Both the position numbers and the translations under genes were made by a program. Below the pieces are notes generated by a model. The model saw nothing but the letters and a program-made list of their open reading frames with translations. It was not told the origin of the DNA and made no database searches. DNA of 64,000 nt, from the NCBI GenBank assembly GCA_965112735.1, contig OZ218962.1, positions 248,001 to 312,000 of the forward strand, read 5' to 3'. Positions 46,901 through 57,212 of the stretch are shown here, one piece after another. The stretch is from Phaeosaccion multiseriatum (lineage: Eukaryota; Ochrophyta, other classes). Numbering within the stretch: position 1 is the stretch's first letter; the number at the start of each line of letters is the position of its first letter.

Positions 46901-48469
46901 GTGCAGCCCCGAGCAGGAAGAGGGGGCAGACGGCGCCAAGCACTTTGTCTGCGGCGATTGCATTCCTCGAGCCATCGAGGCCGCCGCCGCCGACGCCGCA
47001 GCAGGGAGGGGGGCGGGTTTGCGTGGGCTGGCCTGCCCAATCGCTGGCTGCACCAGTCGCCCCTTCACATCGCACGACTTTCCGCGGGAAGGCCTTTCTG
47101 AGGCCGCTCATCGGTACGAGGACATGCTCGCGAGCAGGGTGGAGACGGCCACCACCGAAGAGCTGGAGCAGCAGTTCCAAGCACGTCTGCAAGGCCTTCG
47201 CGATGAGCTCAGCGCCGAGGTGAGCAAACAAAAAGTCGAGAATCAAAAGGCTCGCCTTTTGAGATGTTTCTGAGTTGGTATACATCAGTCTCCGAGACTA
47301 GCACTGCTGTGGGTGCAACAAATCTGTGGAGGAACAGCGCAGTGCTCTCTAGTGTGGGTCGATCGGTCGGTAGAGAAAGGAAGAGACAGGACCACTCGCC
47401 ATGCCTCGCCTCCGTTCGACTTCGCTTCGCTCTGGAGAGGTATCACTTGCCTGACCTTCACCTTTACCGCCCCCCTGTTCCCCTCTAAGCCAAGCAGCAT
47501 CTAACTGTGCTGCCCCTCCCCTCCCCTTTTTCTACTACTCCTCCTCCTCCTCCTCCTCCTCCTCCTCCTCCTCCTCCTCCTCCTCCTCCTCCTCCTCCTC
47601 CTCCTCCTCCTCCTCCTCCTCCTCCTCCTCCTCCTCCTCCTCCTCCTCCTCCTCCTCCTCCTCCTCCTCCTCCTCCTCCTCCTCCTCCTCCTCCTCCTCC
47701 TCCTCCTCCTCCTCCTCCTCCTCCTCCTCCTCCTCCTCCTCCTCCTCCTCCTCCTCCTCCTCCTCCTCCTCCTCCTCCTCCTCCTCCTCCTCCTCCTCCT
47801 CCTCCTCCTCCTCCTCCTCCTCCTCCTCCTCCTCCTCCTCCTCCCTCGTCCTGTGCCCTTGTCGACACGCACGCACGCACGCACAGGCTGGGGTGGGCGT
47901 CCAGGTCCGCCTTCATCGACAGCACATCGTACAGCAGATCCTCACCCTCCACTGTCCCGCCTGCGGTCAGGCCTGGGTGGACTTTGATGCCTGTTGCGCC
48001 CTCACATGCAGTCGTTGCGACACGGCCTTCTGTGCATGGTGCGGGGAGAACTGCGGGGAGGACGCCCATCGGCATGTGGTCCACTGCCCCCACAATACCA
48101 ACGACGGCAACCTGTTTGCGTCAGAGGAGCAGTTCCAGCAGGCACAGCGGGTGAGTGGGGGCAAGATAGCGAGAGAGTGAGCGAGCGAGAGTGGGAGACT
48201 AAGAGGGCGAGAGAGAGAGAGAGTGAAGAGGGTCAGGGGCTTCTTCGCCTCTCGTGCTTGCCCCCCCTCCCACCTCACCACGGCCCTCCCCTCCCCTCCC
48301 CTCCCTCTCCCCTCCCCCTCCCTTCCCCTCCATCGCTGCCCAGGCCCGCTGCATTCGTGAGGTGAACGCGTACCTCGACTCGGAAGTCGACTCCGCCGAT
48401 GTTCGCCGTCGCGTGGCGGAGGCGTGTCGTGTGGACTTGGAGCAGCTCGGCATCCCTGCCATCGCCTGA
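43976..48469 (+). CDS. Gene B: coiled-coil - protein kinase - RBR-like zinc-finger protein (frame-broken)
   Basis: Exons: 43976-44060, 44164-44735, 44846-45617, 45824-46358, 46504-46682, 46850-47219, 47887-48150 and 48344-48469. Order of parts: Gly/Pro-rich start, a short version of the gene A coiled coil, then a protein kinase with G-loop GEGSFGKV, lysine FAVKRL, LKHPNIVRLLGF, catalytic loop YHRDVKAANV, a DCG in place of DFG, and GTPPYMCPKYV in place of the APE region. RING1-like and second zinc fingers very close to gene A follow. The 27-bp minisatellite sits just after GTPPY. Beyond it the kinase C-lobe (IFSFGMTLLEL, then QEDVDFNDIEGDDEEG) is readable only with two frame changes, at ~46139-46160 and ~46195-46207. 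It may be a pseudogene or an assembly error. It is a putative kinase-coupled E3 ligase. Confidence 0.68.
45889..46131 (+). repeat. 27-bp minisatellite, nine identical units, inside kinase domain
   Basis: Nine perfect tandem copies of a 27-bp unit encoding MCPKYVVNN, at the kinase P+1/APE position. The unit is a multiple of three. The sequence after it (MYGEK) shows that one unit is the ancestral sequence and eight are additions. No homologous repeat exists in gene C. Confidence 0.97.
47538..47844 (+). repeat. (TCC)n microsatellite in gene B intron
   Basis: About 307 bp, roughly 102 uninterrupted TCC units, at the same intron position as the ~148-unit repeat in gene A. Confidence 0.95.
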
Positions 48470-49368
48470 GTTAAGCTTAACACTAGATAGACGTACTTCG
48501 TAGTCGTATTTTATGTGCGAGAGAGACAGAGAGAGAACGCCTGGTTGACTTGCGCCCACCGATAACATTGTAAATGGCTGTAGCTAAACTGCTGCCGATG
48601 CTTCTGATTAACCAAGACACAAAACTAAATTTATACACATACTGTAGTCAATGGAGAGACATATGACGTAATGGCCACAACCCGGCCTCTCCAGATGGCC
48701 TCTCCAGCCTCCTATCGCCTCCTGCTGCCGCAGACTACTCAACACGATAAAATATAATAAAGAAACCACGAATACAAAGCAAAGCAAAGCAAAGCATGTC
48801 AGCACTGCACCAGCTTCCTCTCCCCTAAAACAGACGACGTCTTACCCAACATGCCCTATCTAGAGGAGAAGTGAATGTGCATCTACCATCGGGGTGGGGA
48901 GTAAATATATACGTGTCTAGTAGGAAGGGAGGAAGGGAGGGAGGGGTCATGGAGGATGAGAGCGAAGAGCCGCTCACTGGCCGAGACAGGCGCTCTCTGT
49001 TTACTCCTCGGGGCAGTGCCCTTGCTCTCACTCCATCCCTTTCGGGTCGGTGGGGAATGAGCGAACAGCACACAAGGGCCAAGGGCTCTTGCGAACGACA
49101 ACAACAAGCGAGCGAATACGACACGTTTTGGTTCGCCTCGGTAAGACAGTAAACGTGTAGACTGGGGTCTGCTGTACTTTATTAAGTACCACTCCTGTCT
49201 AGATTCTGCTGCTGCTCCTACTGCTGCAACCAAAGACAGGAAGGTCCCACCGCCCTCGTACAATGCGGCAGCTCCTCGGGACGGCCCCTCTCGCCCACCC
49301 CTCCACCCTCTCATGTGAGTCATTTCCACCCCTCACCCTCACATGTGAGTCATTTCCACCCCTCACCC
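48470..49368. other. Intergenic between gene B and NPL4 3' end
   Basis: No gene is supported. It has an AAAGC tandem run near 48776-48795. At 49308-49383 a ~30-bp unit (ATGTGAGTCATTTCCACCCC TCACCCTCAC) is repeated about 2.5 times and overlaps the last codons of the NPL4 gene. Confidence 0.4.
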
Positions 49369-51162
49369 TCACATGTGAGTCATGGCCCTCAGCGTTAGCT
49401 TCAGACCGCTGAGGGCGGGGCTCTTGACGTCCTTGTTCCTCACCGCCGCGCAAAGAGCAGTCAGGTCCGGCCCGAAGCCCAGCTCTCGAGAGAGGTACAC
49501 GAGGAGGCGGAAATCTGCGGCTCGCTTCAGGAGCTCTGCATTGGATGTGGAAGGAGCCGACGAAGAAGCAGCGGCTCTCTTCCCGCTCGGGCTAAAGAGA
49601 CACTCGGCCAGAGCCTGGGTCGGGTCCACCGCCACCCCCGGGCCCGGTCGGTCCAGGGCGGGGAAGTTGGTGGACAGAAAGCCCTTGTGCTTGACGATGG
49701 GCACTGGGTTGACCAGTAGCACCGTCTCCACGCCCTCCACCTCCCTCCACTCCTCCTTCACGGCCTCGGTGAAGTTCAGCACCTTCCCCTCCGGCTTTGG
49801 CTGAGGCCACCTGACCACTCCCTCGTGCGTCATTTGCACCGTCAGATTGGACACTGCATACGCCTCCGTGGCCACCTGTCCCGTGGTGTAGTTCATGGGT
49901 AGGGTCACTGTGGCCTGCAGGGCGCCGAGGTTGGGGCCGTGTGTGGCAATAACCGCAGCTTCGAGCCTCGCTGCCACTGCCACGTCTGCCGCGGACATGA
50001 AGTAGTCTCTGGCGGGGTGCGAGAGGCACCACCCCACCGGCTGCAAGCCCAACAGGGAGGCTACTTTGCATGCACGGGCCACCACGTCGGGGGCCTCGCC
50101 CTTCCTCCCGCCCTTGCTGTTGGTGTCTGGACTGCTGCTGCTCACCTTCACCATGCCCCGCACCAATGCCTCCGGGTCGTACATGGTCGGCGAAGCGGCG
50201 GACTGCGGCACCTCCAGCACGGCCTCCACTCGAATGGACTTGTCCTTGTCGCTCACCGTCCCAAAGAGCAGGGCGCACACCTGTTTCCCTGCCCGAGGAG
50301 TGGCAGAAGGAGGGGGAGCTCCGACCGCCTTGCCGCTCTTGTTACTTGCGGCACCCTTGGCCCTGGCTTTCGCAACCCCTTTACTGCTACTAGCAGCAGC
50401 GGTAGCAGCAGTCGCAGCAGCAGTCGGTGTGGGCTTCTTCTTCTTGTTCTTGGTCTTCTTCTTTATACTCGCGGCGCCAAGCTGGCACTGCCTCTGCACG
50501 AATCCCACAAGCTCGTCAAAGGCGCCCTCCTCCACGCTAATCTTTGTGCCCAGCGCCGTCTTTTGAGGCACAATCTGAAATGTCCGCTGCGCCAGCGCCT
50601 CAATATCCTTGAGCGCCAGTTGCGTCCTTGTGCCTGCCGTGCTCTGACGGGGCGGCAAGGGCCTCGCGAGGGCCGGGAAGGGGCTCCGCTCCCATTGGTC
50701 TCGCGCATCCGCGTCGGACGTCGACGCCGCCCGCACCCGCTCCAAGGCCTTTGCTTTCGCCTCTGCAGCTGCCGCTGCTGCTACTTGTCCTTTACACGCG
50801 TAGAGAAAGTCCCCTTGCTTAAGCCCTAGCTCGCCTACACATTGCCCCCTCTCTGCGTCCGTGTTGGACGTGTCCTCTGCCGCCGCCGCTGCCGCCGCTG
50901 CTGCCCCCCCTGATCCCGCCACTGAGGTTGATAAAACCTCTCCATCCTTCAGGCCCAACTTCCCTTCAATATCGAAGAGGCTATCCGTGGGCTGGGCTTC
51001 CAGCCGCTGCACCTGCCCGCTGGGCATTCGCACACGCAGTGTCACCGTGCCCCCCGCCGCTCCTCCTACTGCTGCAGTGATACCTCGGGCTATGGTTACA
51101 CAGAGAAGGCATACAGTTGTGCATTTCATGCTGCCGCCGCTGCTGCTGCCGGGCCGCACCAT
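49369..51162 (-). CDS. NPL4-type Cdc48 cofactor with N-terminal signal sequence (candidate SELMA sNpl4)
   Basis: Single exon, 597 aa. Family features: a ubiquitin-like N-terminal domain (TVTLRVRMPSGQVQRLEAQP ... LFDIEGKLGL), then the NPL4 core with VRxxxxLEVPQ-like SIRVEAVLEVPQ, the hallmark LLGLQPVGWCLSHPARDYFM, and TEAYAVSNLTVQMTHEG. NPL4 and UFD1 recruit the Cdc48 ATPase to ubiquitinated ERAD substrates. This copy starts with MKCTTVCLLCVTIARGITAA (second Met, 51129), a clear hydrophobic signal-type leader absent from cytosolic NPL4. It therefore fits the symbiont-specific copy of the SELMA import machinery in the periplastid compartment of red-type complex plastids. Lys-rich and Ala-rich linkers were inserted. 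It is divergent from gene C with 297 bp between starts. Confidence 0.85.
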   Translation of the reverse strand: MVRPGSSSGGSMKCTTVCLLCVTIARGITAAVGGAAGGTVTLRVRMPSGQVQRLEAQPTDSLFDIEGKLGLKDGEVLSTSVAGSGGAAAAAAAAAEDTSNTDAERGQCVGELGLKQGDFLYACKGQVAAAAAAEAKAKALERVRAASTSDADARDQWERSPFPALARPLPPRQSTAGTRTQLALKDIEALAQRTFQIVPQKTALGTKISVEEGAFDELVGFVQRQCQLGAASIKKKTKNKKKKPTPTAAATAATAAASSSKGVAKARAKGAASNKSGKAVGAPPPSATPRAGKQVCALLFGTVSDKDKSIRVEAVLEVPQSAASPTMYDPEALVRGMVKVSSSSPDTNSKGGRKGEAPDVVARACKVASLLGLQPVGWCLSHPARDYFMSAADVAVAARLEAAVIATHGPNLGALQATVTLPMNYTTGQVATEAYAVSNLTVQMTHEGVVRWPQPKPEGKVLNFTEAVKEEWREVEGVETVLLVNPVPIVKHKGFLSTNFPALDRPGPGVAVDPTQALAECLFSPSGKRAAASSSAPSTSNAELLKRAADFRLLVYLSRELGFGPDLTALCAAVRNKDVKSPALSGLKLTLRAMTHM

Positions 51163-51459
51163 TCTTCCCTCCTGTGGTTGCTGCTCTCCTTCTCGAGGGC
51201 TCGTTCTCTATAAGACAAAAAGTACTTTCGTTGCTGCTGTCACATACTTCGACGACAAGACGTAAGGTTCAAAGACATTTCTATTGGTGCTTCGGACCAT
51301 TGCCCTCCACGTGCTGACTGATTTGGCTGTGGCAAAGAATCGATCGATCGTCTGAGGGGTTTCTGAAGTCAATAAAATAAAAGTAATGACATTCTGGGAA
51401 AGGAAAGAGAAAAAAGGGAAAGGTGGAGGAAAGCAAGAAGGAGAAGAAGAAGAAGAGGA
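51163..51459. promoter_or_regulatory. Divergent intergenic region between NPL4 and gene C
   Basis: The 297 bp between two head-to-head ATGs must hold both promoters. A GATCGATCG word occurs near 51342. No element could be assigned. Confidence 0.4.
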
Positions 51460-52759
51460 ATGGAGAGTAATATAGACTATGATGCGCTGATGTTCTTCTT
51501 TCAGTGGACGGGAGGAAATGGATGGACTGATAATACCAACTGGAACACTAACGAATCTATTCATGTTTGGTATGGAGTGCATGTTTACAAAGATGGAGGC
51601 GTATATCGCATCGATCTCCCTGAGAACCAACTCACAGGTGAGACATGTTTTAATTCAAAGTATATGGGGCTTCTTGTTCGAACGGGATGCTGATGCTGCC
51701 CTTGTCCACAGGCGAGATAGCGCCCCAGCTGGACCAGTTGCGAGCACTGAAGCATCTTAACCTCGAACGCAACATGTTGGCAGGTGAGATAGGCATATGC
51801 TGATATTCCTCTGCGGCACACTACTCTTCCCACTGTCGTATACTCTCCCTTTGTTGTCACTGTCCTACTGAGGGGCTTCTAACGGGCTGGTGCTGCCCTT
51901 GTCCACGTCTGCAGGCACGATACCGCATACACTTCACCGATTGCAGGCGCTGGAGCATCTCTGCCTTTCTTACAACAACTTGACCGGTGGGTGACAGACA
52001 CGATGCCGTCCTCACTGGTATACCCTCCCATCTGCAGATCACTCTTCTCTACTCTGCCCACCCTGCACTCTCCCCTCATTTTCACTGTTCTGAGGGGCTT
52101 CTAACGGGCTGGTGCTGCCTTTGTCCACGCCCGCAGGCTCGATACCGGCCTCGCTGGGCGACTTGTTCAGGCTGAAGGACCTACGCCTTGATCACAACGA
52201 ATTGACTGGTGGGTGGGCCACAGGCATCATTTACTGTTCTCTCTCCCCGTGAGGGGCTTGTAACTGTGCTGGTGCTGCCGTTGGCTTGTCCGCAGGCACG
52301 ATACCGGCATCGCTGGGCCGCCGGTTGCAAGCGTTGCATACCCTCCAACTTCATGGTAACCATCTGAATGGTGGGTAGGTTACTTGCATCATGTACCGGC
52401 CACATTGGGCACCTGCCCCGAAGTGCATCCCATCTTTGCCCGATTTGTTGCTTGTGTATGTGTTTAGCCTGCTGCCCTGTCTCACCTTTGCCGGACACGG
52501 GCATGCCCTCACTGCTTTCATGGATGGGTGTGTTGCCGCTTATGCCCTGCCCCGTCCCCACTCGCGCCCCTCTCCGTCCCTCACCCCTCAGGTAATTTTC
52601 CTGTGGAGCTTGCCTCTCTGCCCGAATTGGAGTATGCGCATTTCGGAGACGGGAACCTCACCTCATCGGTAAGCCCCTCCCACAAGAGCCGCGAAGACGC
52701 CTCGTTGCTCCGTACTCCATGCGATTAGACAGTAGAGCATAGCCTCGTAGGCGCAAGTA

Positions 52760-52797
<38 letters not shown>

Positions 52798-55584
52798 GTA
52801 ATCTTAAGGAGGAAAGGAGAACCCAGTGTGTTCCTGCCCCGCTTTGTGGTCGGCGCAGCACTTGCTTGGGCGAAACCGACTTTCTGTGCGCGACCTCTCT
52901 TCTGTGTGCACCCCACAGGAAACCCTGGTGAGCTGGGAGGGCGAGAAGAAGTACAGCTTTGGAAGGAAGAGCTTCAGTGGGAGCATGATTTATATTATGT
53001 GGATGAGTGGCAGGTCCAACGACCCCGTAGGGTCAACTTTTTTAGAAGACAAAGAGCCCTAGTGACTGCTTTGAAGGCCGAGCGCGAGCAAGGGTACCAA
53101 CAGGCTCAAGGTCTGAGGGAACAGCTCAAGGCGGCGAACGCGGCGAATAAGAGTAAGAGTGCCGCTCTGGAGGCCAGGCGAAAAAAAGAGCATGAGGCTG
53201 CGACATCTCAGAAGGCACAGCTTGAAGGAGAGAGAGCCCGAGTGAGCTCACTGAAGGCGCAGCTGGAAAGAGAGAGAGGCCAAGTGAGGTCTCTAAAGGC
53301 GCAGCTGGAGGAGGCACAGAAAGCGTCGCTGTCCTCGGGGGTGGGCGCTCTGCTAGCGGTCACGGATGCCGTAGCGAGCACCAGAGCGCGCAGGCAGAAG
53401 GAGCACAGCACTGAGGTGCAAGAGCAGCAGCAGAGTGAGGGTATTGAGGAAATGGCCCGACTTCCGACAGCCTCCTGGAGGGGTCTGCTCAAGGCGATTG
53501 AGTCCATGTCCAAAGGCGAAGCGACGCAGGACAGTGGCACAATCGGGACAGAGGCTCTGGCTGAGATGGCGCAGGAGGAAAAGCGGGCAAGTGGGCACTG
53601 GGACTCTCTCAAGATGCATCAAAACATACTGAGGGAGTGGACGGAGGAGGTCAGCAGCGATGAGGGACTTCCTGCGGGGAAGAGCTTGCAAGAGGCCGTA
53701 GCTGCTCGAGACGGGGAGAGGAAAAGCTTGGTGGATGCGATGAGCCAGGTCCTGTTAAAGAGTGCGAAGGAGGAGCTGCCCGACAAGGTCGACACCGAGA
53801 AGAGAGAGGCCGACAAAGTGGAGAGTCTGCTGGCATCGCTGAGAGAATTCCAAGGGACATTTGGGGACCTACTCAAGAAGGACGGAGGTGAGGGCGAGGG
53901 CGTTGACAAAAGCTTCGACATTGGTGCGCTGTGCACAGAGGCGCTGCGAGCCGTGAGGCAGTGGGAGGCAGGGCACGACCTCGCTGCCCTCGCGCAGAGC
54001 ACTGACGGGCGCTGCAGAGAGCTGGGGGAGGCGCTGGTGGAAACGCTGGGGTCGCTGGGAGGCACAAGCCCCGGAGTCGAGGAGGGGGAAGGAGCTGAGG
54101 GAGAGAGCGAGGACGACGACGGCACACGGCGGTGTATTCGACTGGCGGCCGAGGCGCAGGCGGCTGTCGACGACGAAAAGAGCAGCACCGATTTGGGCTC
54201 TTTGCTCAAAGACATTCCGCTCATCGCCGTCCTGCAGGGTGGGGAGCACCTGCTCGCTTACCACCGGCAGAGGGTGGAGACCATGGAGAGACTGGGCGCC
54301 AGACAAGACGCCTTCCTCGAGGTGCTCGCTCAGCAGCAGGAGGTAAGCATCGCCTTCCACAACGCGCTCTCTTCTCTTGTCTGCCCTCTCTCCTACTGTA
54401 TATCCGCTCGAAGATACAAGCAGAGGAGCGAAGTGTGGCTCTGAGGGAGTCCACTGTGCCGCTAGATGCCTCCCCTCTGGCGGGAGATTCGACATGCTCT
54501 GATGATGCTCCCTGTGCCCTCCAGGTGGTGTCCAGCGCGTGCTACCCTCCCGACAACAGCGGACTTAAGGCCCTCCGCGCGGAGCTGCACGACCTCCAGG
54601 ACGAGATGGAGACGCTCAAGCTCAAAATCGCTCAGAAGCAGCGCCGGGGAGAGCCCACAGACGGCCTGCAGGCAGAGCTGAGCCGCGTCATCTCCGACAT
54701 CACTCAGAAGGTAGGGCGAGTGGTGTATCGGGTTGGCTTAGTGGGTCCGAAAGAGATCTCCATCCTCCCCTCTCGGGCACGCAGAGCCGCACGACTGACG
54801 TCTCTCGTCTCCCATTGGCTGTGTGGCTGTGCTCCCCTGCCCAAGTAGAAGCTAAGCCGGCGCATCATGGCGGAGGAGAGCAAGCTGTACCGCCTGGCGC
54901 AGGAGCACTACCCCGAGCTGCTGCTGGAGGGCAACGAGTGGGGCAAGGAGGTGCGCATTGACGCCTCTTCCCTCGGGGCAGAGGCGCGGCGCCTGGGTCT
55001 GCTGGCAGGTGGCCGGACGTTGCAGAGCTTTGCCAAGCAGACGCCACTCTCCACGCAGACGGGAAGGCGTGTCTACCTCGTGGAGGAGGCAGGGGAGTCC
55101 ACGGCAGAGCAGCAGCAGCAGCAGCAGCAGCAGGACGGCGTGCCTCTCCGGCGCAAGATGGTGGTGAAAGAGTTCAGCTTGAGGCTGGAAAGGGACATGC
55201 GGCGCTTCTACAGACAGGTGCGTCCTGTCTCTCCCTCTTTCTTGCCACGAGTCCGTACGCACTCACATCTGAGCCTGCTCTCCCCTCCTCATGTTCCGCT
55301 CGCTCCGTGACCAACAGGTTGCCCTGCTCCATCAGCTGAGGCATCCTCATCTCGTGGGCGTGTGCGCTGTGTTTCATGACGTCACGGCGGGCTGCTGCTA
55401 CCTGCAAATGCCTCACTATGCGGGAGGAGATCTCCGAGCCTGGATGGACGCCAATCCCGCCACGGCTAGAGATGGCGTCCTCTGCGGGCAGGTGTGTATG
55501 ATGCGTGTGTGTATGCGTATGTGTGTGCGCGCGTATGTAGGTGTGTGCGTGTATGTGTGTGTACTTGTGTGTGTGTGGGTGCAC

Positions 55585-55634
<50 letters not shown>

Positions 55635-57212
55635 CCACATAAGGGCAGGGAGAGGTTGTCAGAGGGCGGACTGAGCGGGAAACAAAGTGAACCACCTCAC
55701 CCCACGTCACCCCATTGAAATCCCATCGGACCTTACCCCACCTCTGTTTTCTTCTTCCACCCGCCATCCGCGCCTCGCAGATTCTGAGCGACGTGTTGGC
55801 CGGGCTGCACCACCTTCACGCCAGCGGCCTCGTGCACTGCGACCTCTAGCCCTCCAACGTGCTGCTCACCACGCGAGGCACCGCCGTGCTGTCGGACTTC
55901 GACGGGCTACGCAAGGAGGATGACTTGGCTGGCGGAATGGGATCGACCACGTTTGTAGGGGGCATCCAGGGAACAGCCATGACCTACCGCTACCTCCCTC
56001 CAGAGCTGCTGCAACAGCGAGGCACGAGTGGTGCGGGCCAGGGGGCGGTGAAGAGCCTTATCACCCCAAGCGTCGACATGTTCGCTTTCGGGAGGATTGC
56101 GGAAGAGCTGCTGGAAGAAGGGGTGCAGCTCAGCTGGCGAGAGAGGGAGGACAGCGACAGGGAGGCAGAGCACCACAGGAGAGGTGACTTGCTCAAGGGC
56201 TTGCTCGCTGCTCTGCTGGCCGATGACCCGGCCAAGAGGATGAGCTGCTCGGAGGCGCTGGCCCACCCTCTTTTGGTGGAGCTCGGCAGAAGGACCGCGG
56301 AGGGCGAGGACAGGGTGAAGCAGCGCAAGCTCCAGTGCGGCACCTGCTGGGAGACCTTCCTCGCTGCGGAGGGGGTGCAATGCGACGCGGAGCACTTCAT
56401 GTGCGACGAGTGCCTGGAAGGGTACACCACGGCCAAGAGCGAGCCTACAGAGAGGGAGGCGCTGTACAAGGGTGGGCTGCGGTGTCCCCAGCCTGGCTGC
56501 GCAGCAACGCCCTTCCAAGGACACACCGTTGCCAGCCACGTGTCCGCCTCCGTGTATGAAACGTATCAGACGGCGCTGAACGCGGGGCTGGAGACCAAGG
56601 TTGTCCAAGACATGGAAAGAGTTCACGAGGTGAGGATGAAGGTGGCTGGGGATATGGTGTCTAGCTTGATGCCGTTCTTACGGGCCATTCATGTGGACTG
56701 TGTGGCGACTGTGTGTGGCTTGTCTTCCCCGTTGCTGGCCCTCCTCTCGCCATGTGCGCCCCCCCGTTTTGCAGGAGAGGCTGGAGGCGATGCGCAGAGA
56801 CTTTGCCAAGCGATCGGCGGCCGACGCCCTCGAGGAGGAGGCCCGTCAGCACTCGCTCCGTGTCATCGAAACGGTCATCAACCTGGCCTGCCCACGCTGC
56901 AAGCAGGCCTTCGTTGACTTCACCGGCTGCTTCGCCCTCCAGTGCGGCCGCTGCGCTGCGGGTTTCTGCGCCTACTGCCTCGCGGACTGCGGTAACGACG
57001 CTCACAGACACGTGGCATCATGTGCTCTCAACCTGACCCAAGCTGTATACGGCAGCTTCGACGACTTCGAGGCCGCCCAGAAGGGCAGGAGGGAGAAGCT
57101 GCTGGCGGCCTACCTGCAGCCTCTGCGGGCAGAGGTGCGCGTCAGGGTGGCGGAGCTGCTCCAGCCGCACGTGAAGGACCTGGGTCTCTCCATCGCAGGG
57201 CCAGGAAACTGA
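51460..57212 (+). CDS. Gene C: LRR - coiled-coil - kinase - RBR-like zinc-finger protein (in-frame TAG)
   Basis: Exons: 51460-51637, 51712-51783, 51915-51986, 52137-52208, 52296-52370, 52592-52668, ~52918/52930-54342, 54414-54710, 54849-55217, 55318-55491, 55781-56629 and 56775-57212. The joint between exons 6 and 7 is unresolved. An LRR cap ([20 protein letters not shown]) and five LRRs precede a long Glu/Lys/Ala coiled coil (~53060-54700). A divergent kinase follows: [22 protein letters not shown], and FAFGRI. Its catalytic loop reads HCDL, TAG (55847-55849), PSNVLL, and the DFG is DFD. The C-terminus has [18 protein letters not shown] ... CDECL and the second finger [19 protein letters not shown] ... 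[23 protein letters not shown] repeat (55109-55132) gives poly-Gln near the kinase N-lobe. It is a paralogue of genes A and B. Cytosolic, since no signal peptide is seen. Confidence 0.7.
51712..52668 (+). repeat. One-LRR-per-exon array
   Basis: Exons of 72, 72, 72, 75 and 77 nt, the first four all starting and ending in phase 1 (split Gly codon), each encode a single LRR of the GxIPxxLxxLxxLxxLxLxxNxLT type. The introns between them are ~90-220 nt and share words such as GGTGCTGCC(C/T)TTGTCCAC and GCTTCTAACGGGCTGGTGC, so they were duplicated with the exons. Confidence 0.85.
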
